The notes beneath the pieces were generated by a model. It did not search any database. It was not told the DNA's origin and saw only the letters and a program-made list of their open reading frames with translations. 64,000 bases of DNA from an uncultured Prevotella sp. (GTDB lineage: Bacteria; Bacteroidota; Bacteroidia; Bacteroidales; Bacteroidaceae). Every line of letters starts with the position of its first letter. The first letter of the stretch is position 1. The stretch covers positions 79,379 through 143,378 of the forward strand of contig CAMOGW010000003.1 of the NCBI GenBank assembly GCA_946614435.1, written 5' to 3'. The position numbers were made by a program, and so were the translations under genes. Of this stretch, positions 35,879-43,689 are shown one piece after another.

Positions 35879-36705
35879 CCATTTTGATGGCAGTCTATAA
35901 TGGCGAGAAGTATTTGGCAGATCAGATAGATTCCATACTTCGTCAGACTCATAGCGAGTGGGTCTTGTATATTCATGATGATGGCTCAAAAGACAGGACT
36001 CTTGCCATCGTAAATGACTATGTTGCCAAGTATCCTGAAAAAATACATGTCCTTAGCTATCCATCCCAAGGAGGAGCCTGCAGAAATTTTCTGTCGCTGC
36101 TCGAGCGTGTCAATGCGGATTATTATATGTTCTCAGACCAGGATGATGTGTGGAAAGACGACAAAGTGGAACGGGAATGGATTCGTCTTCAAGGGGCAGA
36201 GCACACCAACCCCAATAAGCCTGTTATCGTCTTTTCTGACTTGATTGTCACCGATTCTGCGTTAAAGGAAGTTCATCCTTCTTTATGGACTATTGCAGGC
36301 ATCTATCCAGATTTTGTTACGACATTCAATGAAATGGCGGCCAATACGTTGGTGACAGGTTGTACGATGCTCTTCAATAGCAAAGTTAAGGCTATATTGC
36401 CGGCTACAGCGCAGTATATAACGATGCACGATGCATGGTTGGCCTGTTGCACGATGAAGAATGGCGGCATCCTTTGCCCCCTGTATGAACCGACGGTTTT
36501 ATATCGTCAACACGCTGCCAACACACTGGGGGCGCAGAATGTTGCAAGTATGTCGGTCCTGGAGAGAATGAGGAGACTGCCAGTATCCTATAGAATCAAC
36601 AAAGAACTGTATTTGATGCTGAACGAACTGTCGTATGGGAGTATCTTCAAATATTTATGGTTCAAATATCAGTATCATAAAAAGATTAAGAACAGTAAGC
36701 CATGA
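35857..36705 (+). CDS. GT2 glycosyltransferase, rhamnosyltransferase-like
   Basis: 282 residues. GT-A fold with IAILMAVYNGEKYLADQIDS, YIHDDGSKDRTLAI (nucleotide-binding Asp) and the metal-binding FSDQDDVWKDDK. C-terminal acceptor region includes GCTMLFN and MHDAWLACC. The DQDD pattern is common in capsule rhamnosyl- or glucosyltransferases, but the donor sugar cannot be told from sequence. Cytoplasmic face, adds one sugar of the repeat unit. Overlaps its neighbour by 4 bp. Confidence 0.9.
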   Translation: MSETNCIAILMAVYNGEKYLADQIDSILRQTHSEWVLYIHDDGSKDRTLAIVNDYVAKYPEKIHVLSYPSQGGACRNFLSLLERVNADYYMFSDQDDVWKDDKVEREWIRLQGAEHTNPNKPVIVFSDLIVTDSALKEVHPSLWTIAGIYPDFVTTFNEMAANTLVTGCTMLFNSKVKAILPATAQYITMHDAWLACCTMKNGGILCPLYEPTVLYRQHAANTLGAQNVASMSVLERMRRLPVSYRINKELYLMLNELSYGSIFKYLWFKYQYHKKIKNSKP

Positions 36706-37589
36706 TTGATAAGGAAAGTATAGCACTCGTAGTTGTATTGTTCAATCCGTCTGAAGACGATATTGAATTTGTTCATTGCATCGCTTCAGAGTATGGCGGT
36801 GTCGTGGCCGACAATTCAGCATGTGAAAGCTTTGCTGGAACCGAAATCGGTAAGATGACGTATGTTCCATTAATGGAGAACACGGGTATTGCCCATGCTC
36901 AGAATGTCTCTATTCAGCATATCTTGCTGAACAGTCATTTCAAATACATTCTCTTCCTGGATCAGGATAGCAGATTCTCAAATAACTTTCCTTTGAGAAT
37001 GGCAGAAGAACACGAAAAGATGAAAACTGTCGTTCCTAATTTGGCAATGTTAGGTCCTATTGTCGTGAATAAAGATACTGGCGACTCATATAAATCTTGT
37101 TTTCATGATGACAAACAGTCGGAGAATGGCTTCATAGTGAGAAGAGAGATTATCTCTTCCGGGAGTATTGTCGATCGGGAATGTCTTGAGCATGTGGGAG
37201 GAATGCTTGACTCGCTGTTTATTGACTTTGTGGACTTTGAATGGTGTTGGAGAGCAAAGAAGAAAGAGTATGTGTGTGGCATCACAGCCAATATTAGCCT
37301 GAATCACAAAGTGGGTGTTAACATGAAAAAAATAGGAAACTACTCGCTGATGATATGGAAGCCATTCAGATATTTCTATCAATATAGGAACTATCTGTGG
37401 CTTTCGAGAACAGACTATACTCCGTGGCAGTGGCGTATTGCGACAGGAGTGAAATTCATGCTAAGACTTTTCTATTTTCCCCTCCTTGTCTCAGACGGAT
37501 GGCAGTGTTGGAAAAAAATGTTGCGTGGTATTGCTTGTTCATTCAAAGGATATTCTGAATTTAGAAAGGAAATAGAGGAATATGGATAA
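36702..37589 (+). CDS. GT2 glycosyltransferase, RfbF/rhamnosyltransferase-like
   Basis: 295 residues. VVVLFNPSEDDIEFVHC, VVADNSA and LFLDQDSRF (DQD metal motif) are followed by IVDRECLEHVGGMLDSLFID and DFEWCWRAKKKEY, which fit the WbbL/RfbF rhamnosyltransferase subfamily. A C-terminal amphipathic region may hold it at the membrane. Overlaps both neighbours (4 and 8 bp), so translation is coupled. Confidence 0.9.
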   Translation: MIDKESIALVVVLFNPSEDDIEFVHCIASEYGGVVADNSACESFAGTEIGKMTYVPLMENTGIAHAQNVSIQHILLNSHFKYILFLDQDSRFSNNFPLRMAEEHEKMKTVVPNLAMLGPIVVNKDTGDSYKSCFHDDKQSENGFIVRREIISSGSIVDRECLEHVGGMLDSLFIDFVDFEWCWRAKKKEYVCGITANISLNHKVGVNMKKIGNYSLMIWKPFRYFYQYRNYLWLSRTDYTPWQWRIATGVKFMLRLFYFPLLVSDGWQCWKKMLRGIACSFKGYSEFRKEIEEYG

Positions 37590-38247
37590 GGACGGGCAGA
37601 AATTTTTCATTATTGATATTTGTGGAACATTATTCAAGTCTAACACGACGTTGGATTTCATAAAGTTCTTTTGGGGAGACTACATCTTGGTGAAGTTTCT
37701 GTTTTCGCTGCCGTTTAGGATTTTCAACAGATTGGTATATAGATTGTGCCGTCTTGAACCCCTCAGAATATCTCTTATAAGGTTTCTGAAAGGAAAGTCT
37801 CGTGAGGAGCTTCAGAGCATGGCTGCCCGGTTCTATGAAGAGTTCTTACTCAATAGGACAAACAAAAATATTATGAATCTTGTAGAGATGAAAAGAAGAG
37901 AAGGCTTTCAATTAATTTTGGTTTCTGCGACTTTAGACATAATTGCCGAAGAAGTGTCTTCGCGGATGAAGATTCCTTTCCTTCTTTCTTCTGCATTGAA
38001 GTATTCCCCTGAAGGTATCTGCATGGGGAAGTTGCAACAAGATTTGTTGGCTCAGAAGTGTGAGAAACTGGCCGACATATCAATTTTCCCCCCCTATGGC
38101 GGAATTATTACAGATAATTATTCGGATGCCTCGCTCATAGAACAGACTAAAGAGCCTTTCTTGGTTTGCTACGGTGCGTCAGAAGGCAGATGGGCAAAAC
38201 AATTAAGTAATAAAACAATAGAAAGATGTCATTTTTTAAAAGTTTGA
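37582..38247 (+). CDS. HAD-superfamily phosphatase-like protein (type IB), altered motif I
   Basis: 221 residues. Motif I is FIIDICGTLF: the nucleophile Asp12 is present, but the second Asp, normally the general acid, is Cys14. The helical cap contains FLKGKSREELQSMAARFYEE. Motif II is ILVSATLD and motif IV region is GGIITDNYSDASLI, where the usual GDS is TDN. It may be a slow or specialised phosphatase. The next gene encodes a UbiA-like membrane protein, and HAD-IB plus UbiA pairs or fusions are known in lipid-linked sugar pathways. Overlaps it by 22 bp. Confidence 0.75.
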   Translation: MDKDGQKFFIIDICGTLFKSNTTLDFIKFFWGDYILVKFLFSLPFRIFNRLVYRLCRLEPLRISLIRFLKGKSREELQSMAARFYEEFLLNRTNKNIMNLVEMKRREGFQLILVSATLDIIAEEVSSRMKIPFLLSSALKYSPEGICMGKLQQDLLAQKCEKLADISIFPPYGGIITDNYSDASLIEQTKEPFLVCYGASEGRWAKQLSNKTIERCHFLKV

Positions 38248-39029
38248 TATTATTTACATTGCCAATGTATTACTCTTTCCATACCAGGTATAAGGGTATT
38301 ACAGGCATTTTCGCATGGCTTACGAAATATCTGATACCATGCTTCTTTATTGCACTTTGTTGTGAGGACTTTTCTTTGTTGCTTTTTGTGTTAGGACTTT
38401 TCTACGTGTATGAGTTCTATGAAATGGGGTATATCCAGAATGATTGCGAGACGATAAAGAAAGAACTTCACCCAACGATGAGGCTTTCCCCTGCCGAATT
38501 GATCGCCTATGAGAAATGGAAGTATCTGATAATCATTATAAGAATAGCAGAAACGGCAATATTAGCCAGCTGTCTGTACATGTTGGGAGTACGATGGCAA
38601 CTGTTGGTTTTTTATGCATTCACTTATGTAATTTTTGTGTTCTATAATACTATCAGAAATGGCTTCTGCCTTGTTGTCCACGTGGTATTGATGATGATGC
38701 GCTATACGGCTCCCGTCTATTTGTCGGCAAACGTAGAGTCTTTTTGGATTGCAGTTTTACTCTTCTTGACTTATCCTCTGACGCTGTACGTTGAACGGGC
38801 CGTGAAAGGTAAATTTGGATATAGGAGCAAATTGCTCACAAAGTTTGTCCTGTCTTCTTATGAAGGCAGATATGTTTTCAGAATTAAATATTACTGTGCG
38901 CTCACTTTTCTGCTGATTGCCGCAGTATGTTCTGCAGGAGCACCTTTCATGAGCTTGGTTCCAGTACTCGTTCTGTTGGCTTCAAGTGTCATGACGTATA
39001 AAAATGAAAAGTTACAATATAATAAATAA
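38226..39029 (+). CDS. UbiA-like polytopic membrane protein
   Basis: 267 residues, about seven to eight membrane helices. In the first cytoplasmic loop it has GYIQNDCETIKKELHPTMRL, which resembles the UbiA N-D-x-x-D...HPT(K)R motif of polyprenyl-phosphate transferases such as decaprenylphosphoryl-phosphoribose synthase. One expected Asp is replaced. A second candidate motif is FVFYNTIRNG. With the HAD protein upstream, it could make or modify a polyprenyl-linked sugar donor. The assignment rests on motif similarity and context and is tentative. Confidence 0.55.
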   Translation: MSFFKSLILFTLPMYYSFHTRYKGITGIFAWLTKYLIPCFFIALCCEDFSLLLFVLGLFYVYEFYEMGYIQNDCETIKKELHPTMRLSPAELIAYEKWKYLIIIIRIAETAILASCLYMLGVRWQLLVFYAFTYVIFVFYNTIRNGFCLVVHVVLMMMRYTAPVYLSANVESFWIAVLLFLTYPLTLYVERAVKGKFGYRSKLLTKFVLSSYEGRYVFRIKYYCALTFLLIAAVCSAGAPFMSLVPVLVLLASSVMTYKNEKLQYNK

Positions 39030-39035
39030 GATGAA

Positions 39036-39869
39036 ATGACGATATCTGTATTAATGTCAACATATTATAAGGAGAATCCCCAGTATCTGCAGGAATCTCT
39101 GAACAGTCTTTGGACAGAACAAATTCGTAAGCCAGACCAGATCGTTCTTGTAGAGGACGGACCGCTGACGAATGAGCTGGATGCGGTCGTTGACCACTGG
39201 CAACATCAGCTGAACGATAAGCTGGTGGTTGTGAAGAATCCTGAGAATAGAGGATTGGCGGAGTCTCTCAATGCGGGACTGGCTGTCGTTACTGGTGATT
39301 TGATTGCGCGAATGGACAGCGATGACAGGTGTGTTCCAGAGCGGTTCCTCCTTCAGGAACGATATATGGCGGAGCATCCAGAAGTGGATATTCTTGGAGG
39401 CTCCATACAAGAATTTAACGATAATGGTTCCCTTCATAACGTGCGTTCCTATCCTCTTTCGATGGCCGACGTGTTGAAGACAATGTATAGGGTAGCTCCT
39501 TTGGCCCATCCTTCAGTGATGTTTCGGAAGACTTTCTTTGATGCCGGATTCAGATACAACGCCAAATATCATATTTGTGAAGATGTTACCATGTGGTATG
39601 ATGCTGCCGTAGCACATCGTGTGATTAATAATCTGCCAGATACCATACTCTATTTCAGACGTAACGACTCTATGATGAACCGGCGTAGTCGTGAAAAGGC
39701 ATGGAGCGAATTTCTTGCATATAATGATGGCATTTATCGGCTCTACGGATTGTTCACCTATAAGTATATATTCTCATTGTTGCGCATGTGTTTCAGATTA
39801 ATGCCAGCTACTGCCATAAAGTCCGTCTATAACAGCCGCTTCAGGAAAATAGTAGCAAGACAACGATAA
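39036..39869 (+). CDS. GT2 glycosyltransferase, AmsE-like
   Basis: 277 residues. ISVLMSTYYKENPQYLQESL, VLVEDGP, ENRGLAESLNAGL and ARMDSDD (metal-binding DSD) match the WcaA/AmsE family of exopolysaccharide transferases. The acceptor side has LAHPSVMFRK and YHICEDVTMWYDAA. Third GT2 enzyme of the locus. It ends the tightly packed block, and a broken gene and an ATPase gene follow. Confidence 0.92.
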   Translation: MTISVLMSTYYKENPQYLQESLNSLWTEQIRKPDQIVLVEDGPLTNELDAVVDHWQHQLNDKLVVVKNPENRGLAESLNAGLAVVTGDLIARMDSDDRCVPERFLLQERYMAEHPEVDILGGSIQEFNDNGSLHNVRSYPLSMADVLKTMYRVAPLAHPSVMFRKTFFDAGFRYNAKYHICEDVTMWYDAAVAHRVINNLPDTILYFRRNDSMMNRRSREKAWSEFLAYNDGIYRLYGLFTYKYIFSLLRMCFRLMPATAIKSVYNSRFRKIVARQR

Positions 39870-39992
39870 ATGTTGATGTGGTCGTTACGGAAACAGCCAT
39901 CCGTTGAATCCGTTGAATGAATTATTCTGTAGGAAAAATGGAGATGACGCAATAATGTGTTTTTTTCTTGTTATATATTAAAAAGCATTAAT

Positions 39993-40105
39993 ATGACAGA
40001 AAATCTATTACTTATAATAGCTGCTTTCGTTCTCAGTGCGCTTTGCGGATTCCTGTTATCATGAACTTTTGCAAGGAGAAGAATAATTATATTAAGCACA
40101 AATAA
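39993..40105 (+). pseudogene. Broken 5' fragment of a WecA/MraY-like gene
   Basis: The frame from 39993 reads MTENLLLIIAAFVLSALCGF and breaks near 40060. In another frame it continues as NFCKEKNNYIK. This parallels the start of the intact gene at 41811 (MTQFLLYTAIAFILSALCGF...LNFCKEKNIYD), with about 10 bases lost in the middle and nothing of the remaining 330 codons. It is therefore a truncated, diverged duplicate, lying directly before the inserted ATPase gene. The rest of the 39870-40122 gap shows no other feature. Confidence 0.75.
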
Positions 40106-40122
40106 CCTATTTCATTTAGCTT

Positions 40123-41664
40123 ATGAAGTACCCGATTGGCATACAGAATTTTGGTGAGATACGCGAGGGTGGCTATGTCTATGTTGACAAGACACCTCAG
40201 ATGTGGAAAATGATTTCAGAAGGAAAATACTATTTTCTCTCTCGCCCTCGTCGTTTTGGCAAATCGTTGATGGTCAGTACGCTGGAAGCCTTTTTTAGCG
40301 GCAAGCGCGAATGGTTCAAGGGGCTATATGCTGACACCGTGGAATGGGACTGGCAGCAATATCCCATTCTACACATAGACCTGAATGTTCAAAAATATGA
40401 GGCCAAAGAAGATCTTTATAAGGTTTTGAACCGCCATTTGGAGCAATGGGAGCAGGCATACGACAGTCCATACGGTGAACGTGATGTGGAGGAACGATTC
40501 CTACAGGTAGTTCGCTTAGCATACGAGAAGACAGGTCGGCAGGTAGTCATACTGATTGATGAATACGATAAGCCGCTTCTGCAAGCCATCGGCAACGAAC
40601 CACTGCAGTCTGCTTATCGTAGTGTGCTAAAGCCTTTCTATGGTGTGTTGAAATCGTGCGACCGCTACATCAAGTTCGCATTCCTGACAGGAGTCACTAA
40701 ATTTGGCAAGGTCAGTGTGTTCAGCGATTTGAATAACCTCATCGATTTGTCCATGGATTATCGCTTTGCTACCATCTGTGGCATATCTGAAGATGAACTC
40801 CACAAAAATTTCGACGAAAGTGTGGTAGCATTAGCTCAGGCTAACAAACTTAGTACAGAGGCTTGCTACGAGCGTCTGCGTAATGACTTCGATGGTTATC
40901 ATTTCGATGTGGATGCACCAGGTATGTATAATCCATTCAGTGTTTTAAACACGTTGTCGAGTTGTCGTTTCCGCGACTACTGGTTTGAAACCGGCACACC
41001 CACAATCTTGGTATATCAACTACAGAAGACCAGCTATCCACTGGAGATGATGACCCGTGAAGAACTTTTTGAGGACACGCTCAACAGCATTGATGTCATG
41101 GACGAGAATCCGCTGCCCCTGCTATATCAGAGCGGCTATCTGACCATCAAGGGCTACGACCCGATGTTCAAGACCTACACGTTGGGATTCCCCAACCGCG
41201 AGGTAGAGGAAGGCTTCGTGAAGTTCCTCGTTCCTTTCTATAGTCCTAACAAGCAGGAAAAGCCGCAGATGTTTATCAGCCGCTTTGTCAAGGATGTAAC
41301 GTCGGGCAATGCAGAGGGATTCATGCAGCGTGTGGAACGCTTCTTTGACGGTGGCGACTATCAGCTTGCGGGCAAAGCAGAACTGTATTTCCAGAACACA
41401 CTATGGGTGTTGTTCAAACTGCTGGGCTTGTATGTCGATGTGGAAAGGTACACAACAGACGGGCGGATGGACATCTTGGTGCGTACTCCTGACTATGTTT
41501 ATATCTTGGAACTGAAGATTGATCAAAGTGCCGATATTGCTCTTCGGCAAATAGAAGAGAAACAATATGCAAAGTCCTTTGAGGGTGGCTCTCGTATTAT
41601 CTACAAGATAGGTGTCAACTTCTCTTCCACCACACGGCGCATCACTGAGTGGAAAGTCAAGTAA
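40123..41664 (+). CDS. AAA-ATPase with C-terminal PD-(D/E)XK nuclease domain
   Basis: 513 residues. N-terminal AAA-ATPase-like domain: YPIGIQNFGEIREGGYVYVD, LSRPRRFGKSLMVSTL (Walker A-like) and VVILIDEYDKPLL (Walker B). The C-terminal PD-(D/E)XK part has RYTTDGRMDILVRTPDYVYI and LELKIDQSADIALRQIEEKQ. This family is highly amplified in Bacteroidota and often lies at variable loci. Its function is not settled; defence or selfish-element roles have been suggested. It separates a broken wecA-like fragment from the intact copy and is not needed for polysaccharide synthesis. Confidence 0.9.
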   Translation: MKYPIGIQNFGEIREGGYVYVDKTPQMWKMISEGKYYFLSRPRRFGKSLMVSTLEAFFSGKREWFKGLYADTVEWDWQQYPILHIDLNVQKYEAKEDLYKVLNRHLEQWEQAYDSPYGERDVEERFLQVVRLAYEKTGRQVVILIDEYDKPLLQAIGNEPLQSAYRSVLKPFYGVLKSCDRYIKFAFLTGVTKFGKVSVFSDLNNLIDLSMDYRFATICGISEDELHKNFDESVVALAQANKLSTEACYERLRNDFDGYHFDVDAPGMYNPFSVLNTLSSCRFRDYWFETGTPTILVYQLQKTSYPLEMMTREELFEDTLNSIDVMDENPLPLLYQSGYLTIKGYDPMFKTYTLGFPNREVEEGFVKFLVPFYSPNKQEKPQMFISRFVKDVTSGNAEGFMQRVERFFDGGDYQLAGKAELYFQNTLWVLFKLLGLYVDVERYTTDGRMDILVRTPDYVYILELKIDQSADIALRQIEEKQYAKSFEGGSRIIYKIGVNFSSTTRRITEWKVK

Positions 41665-41810
41665 ACGAATCTTGGAGTGGTTATGACCTTGTAATCCTTC
41701 AAAAATCAGTAGAATCACCTACTTTTATGGAGCGGTAAAGAAAATTTAACGTTCCATGCAATATTATAATGTTTCGTTGGTTATATAGATATAAAAATAA
41801 GATACATTAC

Positions 41811-42932
41811 ATGACACAATTTTTACTCTATACAGCGATTGCATTCATACTTAGTGCCTTGTGTGGTTTCATCTTCATCCCGATGATTCTGAACTTCTGC
41901 AAGGAGAAGAATATATACGACATTCCCAACTCCCGTAAGATGCATAAGACAGCCATCCCCCGATTGGGAGGCATCGCCTTTTTGCCCAGCATGTTTCTGG
42001 CTTTCTTGGGAACCGTGTTTGCTTATGCCTATTCTTCTGTGAACGAACAGGAAGTGACGCTCAGCCTCTGGTCGCTCTATTTCTTCGTGAGCCTGGTGCT
42101 GATCTATGGCGTGGGACTGGTCGATGACCTCATTGGCCTAAATGCCAAGACCAAGTTCCTGTTCCAGATCATGGCTGCTGTACTCATGCCGGTTGCCGGG
42201 CTCTATTATAATAATATGTATGGATTCTTAGGCATCCATGAGGTGCCTTACGTCATCGGAGCGCCGCTCACGGTGTTCCTGATCGTCTTCATCACCAATT
42301 CCATCAACCTGATCGACGGCATCGATGGGCTTGCTGCCGGGCTCTCGTTCATAGCCTTTGGCGGATTCCTTGTCTGCTTCATGGCTGAAGGCATGTGGCT
42401 CTACGGCATTCTGATAGCTGGACTGATGGGCGTGTTGGTGCCCTTCCTCTATTTCAATCTTTGGGGCGACCCGGAGAAGAACCGCAAGATCTTCATGGGC
42501 GACTCGGGCAGCCTCACACTCGGATTTATCCTCGGCTTCTTGGCCGTGAAGTACTCTATGGACAATCCCAACGTGATGTTCTGGCGTCCCGACTGCCTGC
42601 TGCTCTCTTATACATTTATCATTGTGCCTACGTTCGACGTGGTGCGCGTGTCGGCCATACGATATTTCCATCACACTCCCGTGTTCAAGGCTGATAAGAA
42701 CCACTTCCACCATAAGCTGATGCGTGCCGGGCTCACCCAGCATCAGGCGTTGATTGCGCTCCTGTTGCTTGCCCTGTTCTACATCGGCCTAAATCTCTGT
42801 CTCAACGAAGTGATTTCGGTGACGCTTGTCGTGGTCTGCGACATCGTGGCCTGGGTGCTCGTCCATCGGGTGGTGAATGCGTTCATCCGCAAGAATGGGC
42901 AGCAAGTGTTTCAATTTAACGAAAACTCATGA
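41811..42932 (+). CDS. WecA/MraY-like polyprenyl-phosphate sugar-1-phosphate transferase
   Basis: 373 residues from MTQFLLYTAIAF, a start supported by the homologous fragment at 39993. About ten membrane helices. Signature loops: RKMHKTAIPRLGGIAFLPS, GLVDDLIGLNAKTKFLFQ (DD motif), NSINLIDGIDGLAAGLSF (catalytic Asp), FMGDSGSLTLGF, and HHKLMRAGLTQHQA. Transfers a HexNAc-1-phosphate, probably GlcNAc-type, to undecaprenyl phosphate to start a repeat unit. Overlaps the next gene, a second type of initiating transferase, by 4 bp. The gap 41665-41810 shows nothing but A/T-rich sequence. Confidence 0.94.
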   Translation: MTQFLLYTAIAFILSALCGFIFIPMILNFCKEKNIYDIPNSRKMHKTAIPRLGGIAFLPSMFLAFLGTVFAYAYSSVNEQEVTLSLWSLYFFVSLVLIYGVGLVDDLIGLNAKTKFLFQIMAAVLMPVAGLYYNNMYGFLGIHEVPYVIGAPLTVFLIVFITNSINLIDGIDGLAAGLSFIAFGGFLVCFMAEGMWLYGILIAGLMGVLVPFLYFNLWGDPEKNRKIFMGDSGSLTLGFILGFLAVKYSMDNPNVMFWRPDCLLLSYTFIIVPTFDVVRVSAIRYFHHTPVFKADKNHFHHKLMRAGLTQHQALIALLLLALFYIGLNLCLNEVISVTLVVVCDIVAWVLVHRVVNAFIRKNGQQVFQFNENS

Positions 42933-43513
42933 ACAGTCCTTTCAAACGCATATTCGATTTCGTCGGGGCGCTGGTGGGGCTGCTGCTGTTCTCGCCCCTG
43001 TTGATCATTATCTATATAGGGCAGAAGCTTACCTATAACGGTCCGGCTTTCTACACCCAGGAGCGCATAGGCAGAGGCGGCAAGCCTTTCCAGATTTATA
43101 AATTCCGCACAATGGTGGTCAACAATGAGAACGACGGCGTGCCGCAGCTGGCCGAGGCCGACGACAGTCGCCTCACCCGGTTCGGCAAGTTCCTGCGCTC
43201 GCATCATCTCGACGAGCTTCCGCAGTTGTGGAACGTGCTGCGGGGCGATATGTCGTTCGTAGGTCCTCGTCCTGAACGGAAATATTTCATCGATCAGATC
43301 ATGACGCGAGATCCGCGCTACGAGCGCCTGTATGCCATCCGGCCCGGCGTGACCTCCTACGCCACGCTCTACAACGGCTATACCGACACGATGGAGAAGA
43401 TGCTGCGCCGACTGGAGCTCGACCTGTACTACATGGAGAACTATTCGTGGGTCTTCGACATGCAGATACTTTGGAAGACATTTGTCAGTATCGTTGCCGG
43501 AAAGAAGATATGA
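42929..43513 (+). CDS. Initiating sugar phosphotransferase, PglC-like (monotopic)
   Basis: 194 residues, short form without the extra N-terminal helices of WcaJ. An N-terminal hydrophobic re-entrant helix (FDFVGALVGLLLFSPLLIII) precedes the catalytic core YTQERIGRGGKPFQIYKFRTM and LTRFGKFLRSHHLDELPQLWNVLRG (all pieces of the bacterial sugar transferase domain) and MSFVGPRPERKYF. It transfers a phosphosugar, often a diNAcBac or galactose type, to undecaprenyl phosphate. Paired with a CapD/PglF dehydratase downstream, which could supply its substrate. Confidence 0.93.
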   Translation: MNSPFKRIFDFVGALVGLLLFSPLLIIIYIGQKLTYNGPAFYTQERIGRGGKPFQIYKFRTMVVNNENDGVPQLAEADDSRLTRFGKFLRSHHLDELPQLWNVLRGDMSFVGPRPERKYFIDQIMTRDPRYERLYAIRPGVTSYATLYNGYTDTMEKMLRRLELDLYYMENYSWVFDMQILWKTFVSIVAGKKI

Positions 43514-43623
43514 AACGGTCGGAAAATGGCGAGAAAACAAGCAAAAAGGGAGTAAAAAGATAAGAATTGAACCCAAAAAACGCAAAAAAAAGTGTTTTTA
43601 TGCGTGAGTAGAAAAAAAAGTCG

Positions 43624-43632
43624 TATATTTGC
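43624..43632 (+). promoter_or_regulatory. -7 element upstream of the CapD/PglF-like gene
   Basis: TATATTTGC, 57 bp before the start codon, in an A/T-rich 176-bp gap. Suggests that the dehydratase gene can be expressed separately from the rest of the locus. Confidence 0.55.
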
Positions 43633-43689
43633 AGTCGCGTTTTTTGTATGAAAAACGATTAAAAAAGTGTAAAAGAACATTCTTTGTTT

